A stretch of DNA of 64,000 bases from an uncultured Flavobacterium sp. (GTDB lineage Bacteria > Bacteroidota > Bacteroidia > Flavobacteriales > Flavobacteriaceae). This document shows positions 56,588 to 64,000 of the stretch, piece after piece. The DNA is taken from assembly GCA_937773775.1 (NCBI GenBank), contig CALJVL010000010.1:1-64000 (forward strand). The letters run 5' to 3'. The position numbers were made by a program, and so were the translations under genes. How positions within the stretch are numbered: position 1 is the first letter of the stretch; the number at the start of each line of letters is the position of its first letter. The notes below the pieces were generated by a model that worked only from the letters and a program-made list of their open reading frames with translations, did no database searches and was not told the DNA's origin.

Positions 56588-57769
56588 TTGGATTTAATGA
56601 TTCTAAATCCAGAAATTCAAGCATTTATTGATAATAATATTGATACCCGAATTTCAGCTTTGGCTCTTCAAAAAAACCCTTTTCCAGATATGGAATGGAT
56701 TTACATATTGAACCAAATTGAAGCTAAAGCTAAAGCTAAAGACAAATTAACTAGCTGGTTTTCCACAAAAAACATTATTTACCCCGCTAAAATTTCAATA
56801 GAGCAAACCTCTTCAGAAAAAACAGCTTCCTATAAAGCTTCAATAGTTTCAGGAGAATCACTAATCGATTTAACAGGTGGTTTTGGAGTAGATGATTATT
56901 ATTTTTCAAAAAAAATAAAAGCTGTCGCCCATTGCGAGATCAATCCTGAGCTATCAAATATAGTTAAATACAATTTCGAACAATTAAAGGTAAAAAACAT
57001 TACCTGCTATCGAGGAGATAGCTCATCAACTTTAGCAGCATTAAATAGAAAGTGGGATTGGATATATATCGACCCTTCTAGACGAAATGACTCCAAAGGC
57101 AAAGTCTTCATGCTTAAGGATTGCCTACCAAATGTTCCCGAAAACCTAGACTCCTATTTTAACCATTCGAATGCTGTACTAATAAAGACTGCACCTCTTC
57201 TCGATATTACTGCAGGATTAGCAGAGCTCAAATATGTGAAAACGATTCACGTAATAGCTTTGGGAAATGAAGTGAAAGAACTCTTATGGGAATTGCATCC
57301 TAATTATACAGGAAAAGTTACCGTCCAAACGGTCAACATCCTTAAAGAAAAAATAGAGTCTTTTAATTTCATCTTGAATGAAGAAATAAAAAGACCCACT
57401 TATGGCTTACCGATAAAATATCTATACGAGCCCAATAGTGCCATCATGAAATCAGGAGGCTTTGATGAAGTGGGATTGTTTTACAACTTGGATAAGCTGC
57501 ACAAACATTCTCATTTATACACATCGAAAAAACTTATTTCTTTCCCAGGCAGAATCTTTCAAATTGAAGAATCCATTCCTTACAATAAAATTGAAATGAA
57601 AACTTTTTTACAGAATAAAAAAGCAAACATTACGACCCGTAATTTCCCAGACTCAGTTGAAAACATACGCAAAAAATGGAAAATAAAAGAAGGAGGATAT
57701 ATATATTGTTTCTTTACAACTGATATTAATAATGATAAAATTGTTTTAATTTGCAACAAAATAAAATAA
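56588..57769 (+). CDS. class I SAM-dependent methyltransferase with THUMP-like domain
   Basis: A 393-residue protein. The SAM-binding glycine loop is LIDLTGGFGVDDYYFSK, followed by the acidic VAHCEINPEL and the catalytic-type DWIYIDPSRR. The C-terminal half (YGLPIKYLYEPNSAIMKSGG) resembles the THUMP-like domain of Bacteroidota methyltransferases that may act on RNA. The substrate is unknown. It starts at TTG 56588, 2 bp after the transporter gene; ATG 56597 is an equally good start. Confidence 0.82.
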   Translation: MDLMILNPEIQAFIDNNIDTRISALALQKNPFPDMEWIYILNQIEAKAKAKDKLTSWFSTKNIIYPAKISIEQTSSEKTASYKASIVSGESLIDLTGGFGVDDYYFSKKIKAVAHCEINPELSNIVKYNFEQLKVKNITCYRGDSSSTLAALNRKWDWIYIDPSRRNDSKGKVFMLKDCLPNVPENLDSYFNHSNAVLIKTAPLLDITAGLAELKYVKTIHVIALGNEVKELLWELHPNYTGKVTVQTVNILKEKIESFNFILNEEIKRPTYGLPIKYLYEPNSAIMKSGGFDEVGLFYNLDKLHKHSHLYTSKKLISFPGRIFQIEESIPYNKIEMKTFLQNKKANITTRNFPDSVENIRKKWKIKEGGYIYCFFTTDINNDKIVLICNKIK

Positions 57770-57771
57770 AA

Positions 57772-58338
57772 ATGAAATATCTAATTGCAGTCTCTTTACT
57801 TCTTTTTAGCTTTAACGCATTTGCGCAAAAACCATGCGACTATAGCACAAATGTTTCTGATTCCATTGGGGATTATAAATCAACCAAAGAATATATGATT
57901 TCCGAGAAAAATTTTGGTGACACTTCTGAATATGTCTTTTTTTCATTGGTCTTAACGGACAGTTTACCAACCTTAAATGTCCAGTTAATACAAAAAAGCA
58001 AAGGGTTTTTGAAAGCAAATTGTTTTGATAAAAACTCTAAATTGTTTTTACAGCTAAATAATGGTAAAATTATCACTTTACTTCATGTTGATGAAGAAAG
58101 CTGCGGCACAATGATTCGCGATGACAAAAGCTTTGACAATAGATTAACTATAGGCAACTTTATGTTTTTGAAAGGTAGTCTGGAAGAGTTAAAGAGTTCT
58201 GCTGTATCCTTAATGAGAATTAAGTATTTGACTGGAACAGAAGATTATGTTATTAAAAAAGAGTTTATGTCAGAATTAAACAATCAGGTTTACGAGCCTG
58301 AAACTTATTTCATGAATAATTTACGATGTATACAGTAA
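57772..58338 (+). CDS. secreted protein of unknown function
   Basis: A 188-residue protein with a signal peptide (MKYLIAVSLLLFSFNAFAQ). The mature chain holds four cysteines and a beta-rich pattern (KNFGDTSEYVFFSLVLTDSL; NGKIITLLHVDEESCGTMIR). I do not recognise the family. ATG 57772 is preferred because it begins the signal peptide; it overlaps no other start. Its 5' end overlaps nothing, but the upstream methyltransferase stop is 2 bp before it, so they are in one transcript. Its stop abuts the stop of the converging VanX-like gene. Confidence 0.7.
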   Translation: MKYLIAVSLLLFSFNAFAQKPCDYSTNVSDSIGDYKSTKEYMISEKNFGDTSEYVFFSLVLTDSLPTLNVQLIQKSKGFLKANCFDKNSKLFLQLNNGKIITLLHVDEESCGTMIRDDKSFDNRLTIGNFMFLKGSLEELKSSAVSLMRIKYLTGTEDYVIKKEFMSELNNQVYEPETYFMNNLRCIQ

Positions 58339-58998
58339 TTATTCACAATCCCATTTCACATTCGATAGCTTGTCATTCAGGGCTGACTTTAAATTGTAAT
58401 GCCACCATTCAGAATCAAAGGAGTTAAAGTTAGCCGCCGTCATTACAGACTTCAGTAACTTCCTGTTTTCTTGAACTGTCTCAGAAATATTAAAGTAATT
58501 ATGGCTCGCTTCGATGCCGAAATAATCAAAAGGAGTTCCCATATCGAGTTCTCTCCCCCCGGCGTCAACCAAAGTGATATCAACCGCTCCTCCTCTATTA
58601 TGAATAGATCCTTTTGCTGGGTCAGCCACATATATGGGATTTGAGACAATGTCCCACATCTTCTTTTGGACCTCTAAAGGTCGGTAGCAATCAAAAATCT
58701 TAATTCTATATCCTCTTCTGATAAATTCTTTATTGGCTTTAGTCAAAGCGATGACGGTCTTTGAACGTAAATAACATTCCGCACAATCATATACTTTAGC
58801 TTTTAGAAAGTTATCCTTGGTAGCGTATTTCATATCGTAAACAAAATTATCGCTATAATCCTTTAAATTCACAAATGTAGTATCACTTGTAACCCCTGTA
58901 GCATAAGCTCCATTTGAAGGACGAAGCACCTGTGCTTTGCAACGGACAAACAATAAAAAGAGAACCGTAACCAAAGAAAGTCTAAAAGAAGAATTCAT
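58339..58998 (-). CDS. M15-family D-alanyl-D-alanine dipeptidase (VanX/DdpX-like)
   Basis: A 219-residue secreted zinc dipeptidase. The signal region (LSLVTVLFLLFVRCKAQ) has a lipobox-like cysteine. Zinc and catalytic motifs SIHNRGGAVDITL (SxHxxGxAxD) and DSEWWHYNL (ExxxH form) are intact, and IFDCYRPLEVQKKMW is the family stretch before them. It splits D-Ala-D-Ala, probably salvaging wall peptides; no van resistance genes are nearby. ATG 58998 is chosen over GTG 59004. Its stop codon touches the stop of the converging gene. Confidence 0.9.
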   Translation of the reverse strand: MNSSFRLSLVTVLFLLFVRCKAQVLRPSNGAYATGVTSDTTFVNLKDYSDNFVYDMKYATKDNFLKAKVYDCAECYLRSKTVIALTKANKEFIRRGYRIKIFDCYRPLEVQKKMWDIVSNPIYVADPAKGSIHNRGGAVDITLVDAGGRELDMGTPFDYFGIEASHNYFNISETVQENRKLLKSVMTAANFNSFDSEWWHYNLKSALNDKLSNVKWDCE

Positions 58999-59100
58999 AA
59001 ACACCTATTTTTTATAAAAATAGAATAATTGATTTAATTATACGGATTATAAGAAACAAAAAAAACTATACTAATTAAAGTATCGGTTTTTGTAAACCCG

Positions 59101-59208
59101 ATAGACTTATTCTCAAATCAAGTATTAGAATTTTTAAAAAATTTAGTTGAAAAAAAGCCGTAAGAAAACCCCTGAATTTCTTTAGAGGATTTTGGTACGA
59201 CTGTGAAC
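59101..59208 (+). repeat. coding-tail repeat, copy 1 (tail plus hairpin)
   Basis: Reads IDLFSNQVLEFLKNLVEKKP then TAA, followed by CCCCTGAATTTCTTTAGAGG, a decayed hairpin, and GGTACGACTGTGAAC. It matches copy 3 at 63841-63944 over about 105 bp, including the post-stop hairpin. Differences are mostly at third codon positions. The gene it came from is unknown. Confidence 0.55.
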
Positions 59209-59211
59209 TCA

Positions 59212-59274
59212 ATGTACTTGTTTTCAAACCAAGTATTGGAATTTCTAGCTGATTTTGTTGAAAATATGCCTTAA
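59212..59274 (+). repeat. coding-tail repeat, copy 2 (tail only)
   Basis: Reads MYLFSNQVLEFLADFVENMP then TAA, the same 21-codon tail as copies 1 and 3, only 3 bp after copy 1 ends. The rest of 58999-59431 shows no gene. Confidence 0.5.
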
Positions 59275-59431
59275 CATAAAACTTTAAATTACTCTAAAGA
59301 CTTTGGTTTAAATCAAATTGTTAATTACAAAATTTAAAATAACTAAAAAGGATAGATGATTTAATAACGGTTAGATGTAAACAAAAAAAATCGCACTAAA
59401 GGGAGACTTTAATTGGTATATTAAAAAAAAA

Positions 59432-59947
59432 TCAAAACAATACCACAGTATCAATTACATGAATAACACCGTTAGAAGATGTCATGTCAACAGCCGTAAT
59501 AACTGCTTTATTTCCTTTAGCATCAGTCAAAATTACTTTGTTTCCATCAATTGAAGCAACAAGTTTGCCACCTTGAACAATAGTAAGTACCGCTTTTCCG
59601 TTTCCTGCTTTAATAGCAGCCACAACAGCTTTACTTTCTAAATTTCCAGAAACAACGTGGTAAGTAAGTACTGATTGTAACTTTTTAATATTCTCTGGTT
59701 TCAACAAATAATCTACTGTGCCTGCAGGTAATTTTGCAAACGCGTCATTTGAAGGCGCAAAAACAGTAAACGGACCTTTCCCAGACAATGTTTCAACCAA
59801 TCCTGCCACTTTTACAGCCGCTGCATGTGTAGTGTGCGCTTCATAAGAAGCAGCATTTTCTACAATAGTTTTTGAAGCTTGTGCAAAAGCACTTAAGCTC
59901 AATAAAGTTGTTAACACAGTTAACCCTAATTTTTTAACTAATTTCAT
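59432..59947 (-). CDS. secreted fasciclin-domain protein
   Basis: A 171-residue protein with a signal peptide (LTVLTTLLSLSAFAQ) and a single FAS1 domain: TLSGKGPFTVFAPSNDAFAK (H1 motif), LTYHVVSG and the end SNGVIHVIDTVV (H2 motif with YH). Fasciclin domains mediate adhesion or matrix binding. Monocistronic; the upstream stretch 59948-60207 has no gene and no exact -7 box. Confidence 0.92.
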   Translation of the reverse strand: MKLVKKLGLTVLTTLLSLSAFAQASKTIVENAASYEAHTTHAAAVKVAGLVETLSGKGPFTVFAPSNDAFAKLPAGTVDYLLKPENIKKLQSVLTYHVVSGNLESKAVVAAIKAGNGKAVLTIVQGGKLVASIDGNKVILTDAKGNKAVITAVDMTSSNGVIHVIDTVVLF

Positions 59948-60207
59948 TTATTTACGTTTTAATTATTTAATATAATTATTTATTGAGTGTGAATTTTGGG
60001 GTTATTTACCTTTTAAAACAGACTTTAAAAAACTATTGTAAACTGTTTTACTTTGAAAAAAAAGACAATACAGAATGAAATAAAGTATAAACAACAAACT
60101 ATTCGTTGATCCAAAACTTCCCTTTGTCATGTTAAACTCTTTTCAGCATCTCATGTATTAAAACCTGACACAAGTTCAGGTTGACAATCTATGTGCTTTT
60201 TTGTTAT

Positions 60208-61111
60208 TTAGTAATAAATTTTCCTTGCCGGTCGAAAAGTATTTGCATGTGCTTCTATAATTGTTTTTATTTCGGGAGAATAGCCGCCACCCATACTTAC
60301 TTGAATAGGAATTTCAAATCTTTGACACAAAGACAAAACAAAAGTATTACGTTTTTTGCAACTTCAATTGTGCAAGATAGTTTACCCAATTTATCAGATG
60401 CTAAAATATCAACTCCCGCTAAATAGAAAATAAAATCTGGCTTTTGTTTTGCAAATAATTCAAGAAGAATTTCTGTCAAAATCGACTAATACTCTTGGTC
60501 TTTTGTATCGTCATTTGGTGCGATGTCCAAATCAGAAATTTATTTTCTGAAAGGATAATTTGTTTTTCAATGTATTGAAAATGTAAAAACTGTACTATTA
60601 TTCGAGAAAAATTTCCGCCGTTCCGTTTCCTTGATGAACATCTACATCGATAATCACAATATTTAAAGCCAATTTATAATTTATTAATTATTGTGCCGCT
60701 ATGGTTTGGTCATTTAACAAACAAAATGCTTCGCCAATGTTTGAAAAAGCATGATGAGTTACACCAGCAATGTTGAAAACGATTTTTGGTCTCGAACGCT
60801 TTCTCACATCCAAAAATTATGCCTTGGTCTATAATTAATTCTCTTTTAATCAATTTTTTAGAAAGCAGAAAACCTATTTTCCTTGCGACTTTTACATCTA
60901 AATTTAATTCTATTAATTGTAAAACATACTCCTAGGTGTGAACAGCCAAAACATCCTTTAAGTTGACTTTTTGAGGTTCAAAAAAATCTGTTTCAACAGC
61001 GGTTCCTTCAATTAATAGTTGTCATGGCAACAAATCATATTTCAAAATTGGAAATCGATGGCCGACGGGCAAAGGATATTTATAAATAGAGTGAAAAGCA
61101 GCCGGAAACAC
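60208..61111 (-). pseudogene. histone deacetylase-family (class II-like) pseudogene
   Basis: The N-terminus reads AFHSIYKYPLPVGHRFPI and KYDLLP, then an in-frame TGA, then LLIEGTAVETDFFEPQKVNL and VLAVHT. After many frame changes the C-terminal third is recognisable in KPDFIFYLAGVDILASDKLG (the DxD metal region) and the end SMGGGYSPEIKTIIEAHANT. This is the order of bacterial acetylpolyamine/histone-deacetylase-family enzymes. Stops plus multiple shifts mean it is dead. Confidence 0.75.
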
Positions 61112-61211
61112 GTAAGTTAAGCTGATTAAAAAAATTAAAAAGTATTTACTAGTTCATCAAATTTTGAAACAAATTAATAAAATTTTCAACACGATAGACA
61201 TCCATTAAGCC

Positions 61212-61388
61212 TTAGTGGACATGAATAGACATCGGTAAATTAATAGAACTACAAGAAAATTCTACTGTTCTAATATCTAGACTGCGATCATGAACGTGAA
61301 CTGTATGCCCTCGTTTTTTATGGTAAAATGCTAAAAAAATTCCAATTATACCTGACCCGACAATTGCAATTTTTAATAAATTTTGCAT
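61212..61388 (-). pseudogene. 5' relic of kynurenine 3-monooxygenase
   Basis: From ATG 61388: MQNLLKIAIVGSGIIGIFLA (FAD dinucleotide fold GxGxxG), RGHTVHVHDRSLDIRTVEF, SSINLPMS, then TAA. The pattern GHTVHVYDRSPDIRxxxFSG and SINLAMS is that of bacterial kynurenine 3-monooxygenase. Only about 58 of 450 residues remain, and an unrelated short tail (GLMDVYRVENFINLFQ) follows to 61149. Identification is by motif only. Confidence 0.6.
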
Positions 61389-61537
61389 TTAATCATAATA
61401 ACGATTATTACAATTTAAACTATTTTTAGTCAAAAATTCTTAAAAAATATAATTTGTAATATCGTCATTTCAATTAGAAATAGTATTTAAAAAATTCATT
61501 TTTGTTTATTATTAACTTAAAAACATTAAACATTTTA

Positions 61538-61545
61538 TATCTTTG
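61538..61545 (+). promoter_or_regulatory. -7 box of the photorepair genes
   Basis: TATCTTTG is an exact TAnnTTTG match ending 14 bp before the flavin-reductase ATG. No -33 TTG at normal distance. Confidence 0.4.
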
Positions 61546-61559
61546 TCTAAATTAAAACT

Positions 61560-62189
61560 ATGAACAATTTTACACGAGACGACGTAGACAAAATGGATAA
61601 AGTAAAACTACTTAATCTTAGAAATTCGTGTACAGGTTACAAATCAGCCATTCTAATTGTTACAAAATCATTGTTAAACGTAGTAAATGTTGCTGTTTTT
61701 AGTAGCGTAACACACATTGGTAGCAATCCACCAATAATTGGATTTATTACGCGATCGTTAACTGTTAATCGCGATACCTATAATAACCTCAAAGAAAATT
61801 CCTTTTTTACTGTAAATCACATAACAGAAAATATTAGTAGTTATGCGCATCATACATCAGCTAGGTATAACGAAAATATATCTGAATTTGATAAGACAAA
61901 TCTTGAAAAAGAATATAAAGAAACTATAGAAATTCCGTTTGTAAAAAACAGTCCACTTCAATTACTGTGCAAATATGTAAACGAATACCATATTGCTGAA
62001 AATGATACTGTTCTTATTATTGCAACGATTGAGAATTTATTTTTTGAAAAAGATTTATTACACAAAGATTTATGCCTGCAGTTAGATAGAACAAAAGTGG
62101 TTACTATAAACGGACTTGATGGTTATGCTTTGCCGCTATTAATTGATCGTTATGCCTATGCAAACCAGATGTACCAACTAAATCATTAG
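61560..62189 (+). CDS. flavin reductase-family protein (FMN-binding split barrel)
   Basis: A 209-residue flavin-binding protein. The split-barrel signature NVAVFSSVTHIGSNPPIIGF followed by SFFTVNHI is typical of the family that includes Bacteroidota flavin reductases. In flavobacteria such a gene commonly precedes a DUF2256 gene and a cry-DASH gene, as here; it may supply reduced flavin or protect the photolyase cofactor (inference). It starts shortly after a -7 box and reads without breaks. Confidence 0.85.
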   Translation: MNNFTRDDVDKMDKVKLLNLRNSCTGYKSAILIVTKSLLNVVNVAVFSSVTHIGSNPPIIGFITRSLTVNRDTYNNLKENSFFTVNHITENISSYAHHTSARYNENISEFDKTNLEKEYKETIEIPFVKNSPLQLLCKYVNEYHIAENDTVLIIATIENLFFEKDLLHKDLCLQLDRTKVVTINGLDGYALPLLIDRYAYANQMYQLNH

Positions 62190-62195
62190 TAGGAT

Positions 62196-62317
62196 ATGGC
62201 TCAAAAAAAAATAAATCTACCTCAATAAATTTGTGTTACTTGTGGATTGCCATTTAACTGGAGAAAAATTGGGAAGAAGTGAAATATTGTAGCGAAAAAT
62301 GTAGAAAATCTACATAA
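62196..62317 (+). pseudogene. DUF2256 zinc-finger protein, broken
   Basis: ATG 62196 gives MAQKKINLPQ, an in-frame TAA, ICVTCGLPFNWRK, and in another frame NWEEVKYCSEKCRKST ending at 62317. DUF2256 proteins read MxxKKxNLPxKxCxxCxRPFxWRKKWxxxWxxVxYCSxxC. One stop and a deletion of about 10 bp after WRK break it. Its place between a flavin reductase and cry-DASH supports the call. Confidence 0.75.
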
Positions 62318-62391
62318 ACTTTTAAAAATTCTATCTTCATTGATTCTTAAAATCTCATCGCAATTTATAAATTCGACAAAAAAAAAAAAAT

Positions 62392-63684
62392 ATGAATAAC
62401 CTAGTTTGGTTTAGAAACGACTTACGTACTCAAGATAATAGCGCACTATTTCAAGCTTGTAAAAAGCAAGGAAAAGTAATTGGTGTTTATTTTCTTGACC
62501 CTCGGCAATTTGAAAAAAATAAATATGGCTTTAAAAAAACAGAAAAATTTAGAGCTAAATTTCTATTAGAAACGATAAGGGATTTAAAAAATAACTTGGC
62601 AGAGAAGAATATTTCGCTGCTCATTTTTCACGACATACCTGAAAATGTAATTCCAAAGCTAATTGCAGATTATCAAATTGATGCTATTTTTCTTCAAAAA
62701 GAATGGACCAAAGACGAAGTTCGTGTGAATGAAGCGGTGAAACAAAACATTGTAAATATTACTTTTAACGAAATTTACGATCAGTTTTTATTTCATCCAT
62801 CTGATATTCCGTATTCAGATTTTAATAAAATTCCAGAAGTTTTTACTGAGTTTAGAAAAAAATGCGAGAAAGAAAGTAAAATTCGTCCTTGTGTAGAAAT
62901 TGTTGCAAAACCAGCAGACAACTTAATCGAAACTTCCAATATAATTCCGAGTTTAGAAGATTTAGGATTGGAATCCTTTAAACTCGATAAAAATTCAGCT
63001 TTTCCTTTTCGTGGTGGCGAAACTGCAGCATTAAAGCGAATTGAAAATTACTTTTTTGAAACCGAAAATTTATCAGTATACAAGAAAACGAGAAACGGAT
63101 TAATTGGTGAAAGTTACAGTTCCAAATTCTCTGCTTGGTTAGCAAATGGTAGTGTTTCTGCACGGACCATTTATTGGGAAATTCAGAATTATGAGCGGGA
63201 AGTTTGTAAAAACGAAGACACATATTGGTTGATTTTTGAACTTATTTGGCGTGATTATTTTAAATATGTTTCGTTAAAACACGGCGAAAAAATATTTAAA
63301 TTAGATGGTATTTTGGGAAATCAATACGAATGGAAATCTAATGAAAAGGCGCTTCGTCAATGGATTAATGGTAATACACGTCAACCATTTGTAAACGCAA
63401 ATATGATAGAATTACAACGTACTGGTTTTATGAGTAATCGTGGCAGACAAAATGTAGCGAGTTATTGGGCAAAAGAATGGGGACAAGATTGGCGTGTTGC
63501 CGCAGCCTATTTTGAAAGTATGTTGATAGATTTTGATGTTCATTCCAACTATGGAAATTGGATGTATAATGCTGGTGTTGGAAATGATTCACGGGATAGA
63601 AAATTCAACATTCAACGTCAAGCAGAAATGTACGATGCCAATGGAAAGTACCAAAAACTGTGGTTAAATCCTGATTTGTTTTAA
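62392..63684 (+). CDS. cryptochrome DASH / photolyase-family flavoprotein
   Basis: A 430-residue protein of the photolyase/cryptochrome superfamily. The N-terminal Rossmann domain starts NNLVWFRNDLRTQDNSALFQ (antenna domain); the C-terminal FAD domain contains SSKFSAWLANGSVSARTIYW, and the end DVHSNYGNWMYNAGVGNDSR followed by RKFNIQRQA, characteristic of cry-DASH. Such proteins repair cyclobutane dimers in single-stranded DNA or sense blue light. Intact. It follows the flavin reductase and broken DUF2256, with a 13-A run just before the ATG. Confidence 0.92.
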   Translation: MNNLVWFRNDLRTQDNSALFQACKKQGKVIGVYFLDPRQFEKNKYGFKKTEKFRAKFLLETIRDLKNNLAEKNISLLIFHDIPENVIPKLIADYQIDAIFLQKEWTKDEVRVNEAVKQNIVNITFNEIYDQFLFHPSDIPYSDFNKIPEVFTEFRKKCEKESKIRPCVEIVAKPADNLIETSNIIPSLEDLGLESFKLDKNSAFPFRGGETAALKRIENYFFETENLSVYKKTRNGLIGESYSSKFSAWLANGSVSARTIYWEIQNYEREVCKNEDTYWLIFELIWRDYFKYVSLKHGEKIFKLDGILGNQYEWKSNEKALRQWINGNTRQPFVNANMIELQRTGFMSNRGRQNVASYWAKEWGQDWRVAAAYFESMLIDFDVHSNYGNWMYNAGVGNDSRDRKFNIQRQAEMYDANGKYQKLWLNPDLF

Positions 63685-63750
63685 CTTACTCTACTTTCTG
63701 AGAGTTATTATTTGATTTAAAGATTCGCGCATTTACGTTACATAAAATTT

Positions 63751-63819
63751 ATGAAAACACTCAGAATTATATTAGGTAATCAATTATATAGTATTAATTA
63801 CTGGTATTTAAAAGATTAA
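63751..63819 (+). pseudogene. 5' relic of a second photolyase (PhrB-related)
   Basis: ATG 63751 reads MKTLRIILGNQLYSINYWYL then KD and TAA. The start MKTLRLILGDQLNxxHSW is typical of the cryptochrome/photolyase-related PhrB family that often follows cry-DASH in flavobacteria. Only 22 codons remain. The tail repeat copy 3 follows at 63841. Confidence 0.5.
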
Positions 63820-63840
63820 GTAAAGAAATTTTTGAACGGT

Positions 63841-63944
63841 ATTGATTTGTTTTCAAATCAAATCTTAGAATTTCTCGAAAATTTAATTGAAAAAATGCCG
63901 TAAAAAAACCCCTAAATTTATTTAGGGGTTTTTGGTACAATCGT
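63841..63944 (+). repeat. coding-tail repeat, copy 3 (tail plus terminator hairpin)
   Basis: Reads IDLFSNQILEFLENLIEKMP then TAA at 63901, followed by an intact hairpin and GGTACAATCGTGAA up to the tRNA end. It matches copy 1 (59101-59208) over about 105 bp. Confidence 0.55.
63907..63930. terminator. terminator downstream of tRNA-Arg
   Basis: AACCCCTAAAT (63907-63917) pairs with ATTTAGGGGTT (63920-63930). T-runs flank both sides; on the minus strand it follows the tRNA by 14 bp. Confidence 0.85.
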
Positions 63945-64000
63945 GAAGGCAGAAGGATTCGAACCTTCGACCGCCTGCTTAGAAGGCAGGTGCTCTATCC
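63944..64000 (-). tRNA. tRNA-Arg(TCT), 5' end cut by the window
   Basis: Minus-strand reading shows anticodon stem CCTGC/GCAGG with loop CTTCTAA (anticodon TCT), T-arm GAAGG-TTCGAAT-CCTTC, and the 3' acceptor strand TGCCTTC with discriminator A at 63944. CCA is not encoded. The 5' acceptor strand is outside the window. Confidence 0.93.

Noticed and set aside
60297..60479. A separate 60-codon minus-strand gene
   Set aside because: It is a fragment of the histone deacetylase pseudogene in one frame.
59101..64000. A genomic island bounded by tRNA-Arg att sites
   Set aside because: The duplicated sequence lies outside the tRNA; no copy of the tRNA 3' end and no integrase were found.

Overview
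The window is low-GC DNA whose proteins, promoter elements (exact TAnnTTTG -7 boxes), BshA, the TamB/LptD/MCE/amidase envelope block and the green-tuned proteorhodopsin all point to Bacteroidota, most likely Flavobacteriaceae close to Flavobacterium. It is chromosomal, with two identical IS3-family insertions. The assignment is inference from sequence features; no search was run.

Layout. 0-9.4 kb: a frameshifted pta start, corA, a large secreted zinc protease with the relic of a paralogue behind it, a divergent pair of proteorhodopsin and the retinal-forming dioxygenase blh, then dnaK with a sigma-54-like promoter, and a DUF1398 gene. 9.6-15.6 kb: a TonB-receptor relic, a TetR-TolC-HlyD-MFS efflux operon with a palindromic operator, and yaaA. 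15.7-21.3 kb: a zone of broken genes (GNAT, nhaA, DUF389, Ada-like zinc domain, a small conserved protein, an outer-membrane protein, a lipoprotein) around one intact alkB-like gene. 21.4-25.6 kb: rluD, a PASTA protein, ddl, coaD and a PhnA-like gene. 25.7-27.1 kb: IS copy 1. 27.1-32.3 kb: a PrcB-like lipoprotein, bshA (bacillithiol), a GH3/beta-lactamase-like fusion. 32.5-41.4 kb: HdrB/HdrC-like Fe-S proteins, an MCE protein, two tandem amidases, lptD and ridA. 41.5-45 kb: mgsA, an N-acetylglucosamine kinase-like gene, gapA, pfkA. 45.4-52.5 kb: tamB, tsaD, rsmE, DUF4159. 53-58 kb: an M43 protease, IS copy 2, an AI-2E/PerM transporter, a methyltransferase and a secreted unknown. 58.3-64 kb: a VanX-like dipeptidase, a fasciclin protein, relics of a histone deacetylase and kynurenine monooxygenase, a partly decayed photorepair cluster (flavin reductase, broken DUF2256, cry-DASH, relic of a second photolyase), and tRNA-Arg(TCT) running off the end.

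Themes. Light recurs: rhodopsin plus Blh form a retinal proton pump, and cry-DASH with flavin reductase is a photorepair cluster. Envelope building dominates the centre (LptD, TamB, MCE, amidases, Ddl, GH3 fusion, VanX-like).

The most notable pattern is that about eighteen frameshifts I can reconstruct by reading the expected protein through all look like +1 insertions, mostly lengthening a homopolymer, and all lie in the first 27.6 kb. The large genes from 28 to 58 kb read cleanly. This looks more like consensus error than natural decay, but other loci (GNAT, histone deacetylase, KMO, DUF2256, TonB receptor, metalloprotease tail) carry stops and deletions and look truly dead. I did not find a convincing new multi-gene system. 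The best unexplained items are a short coding tail repeated three times, one copy next to tRNA-Arg, and a dispersed intergenic repeat with conserved arms and a variable hairpin.
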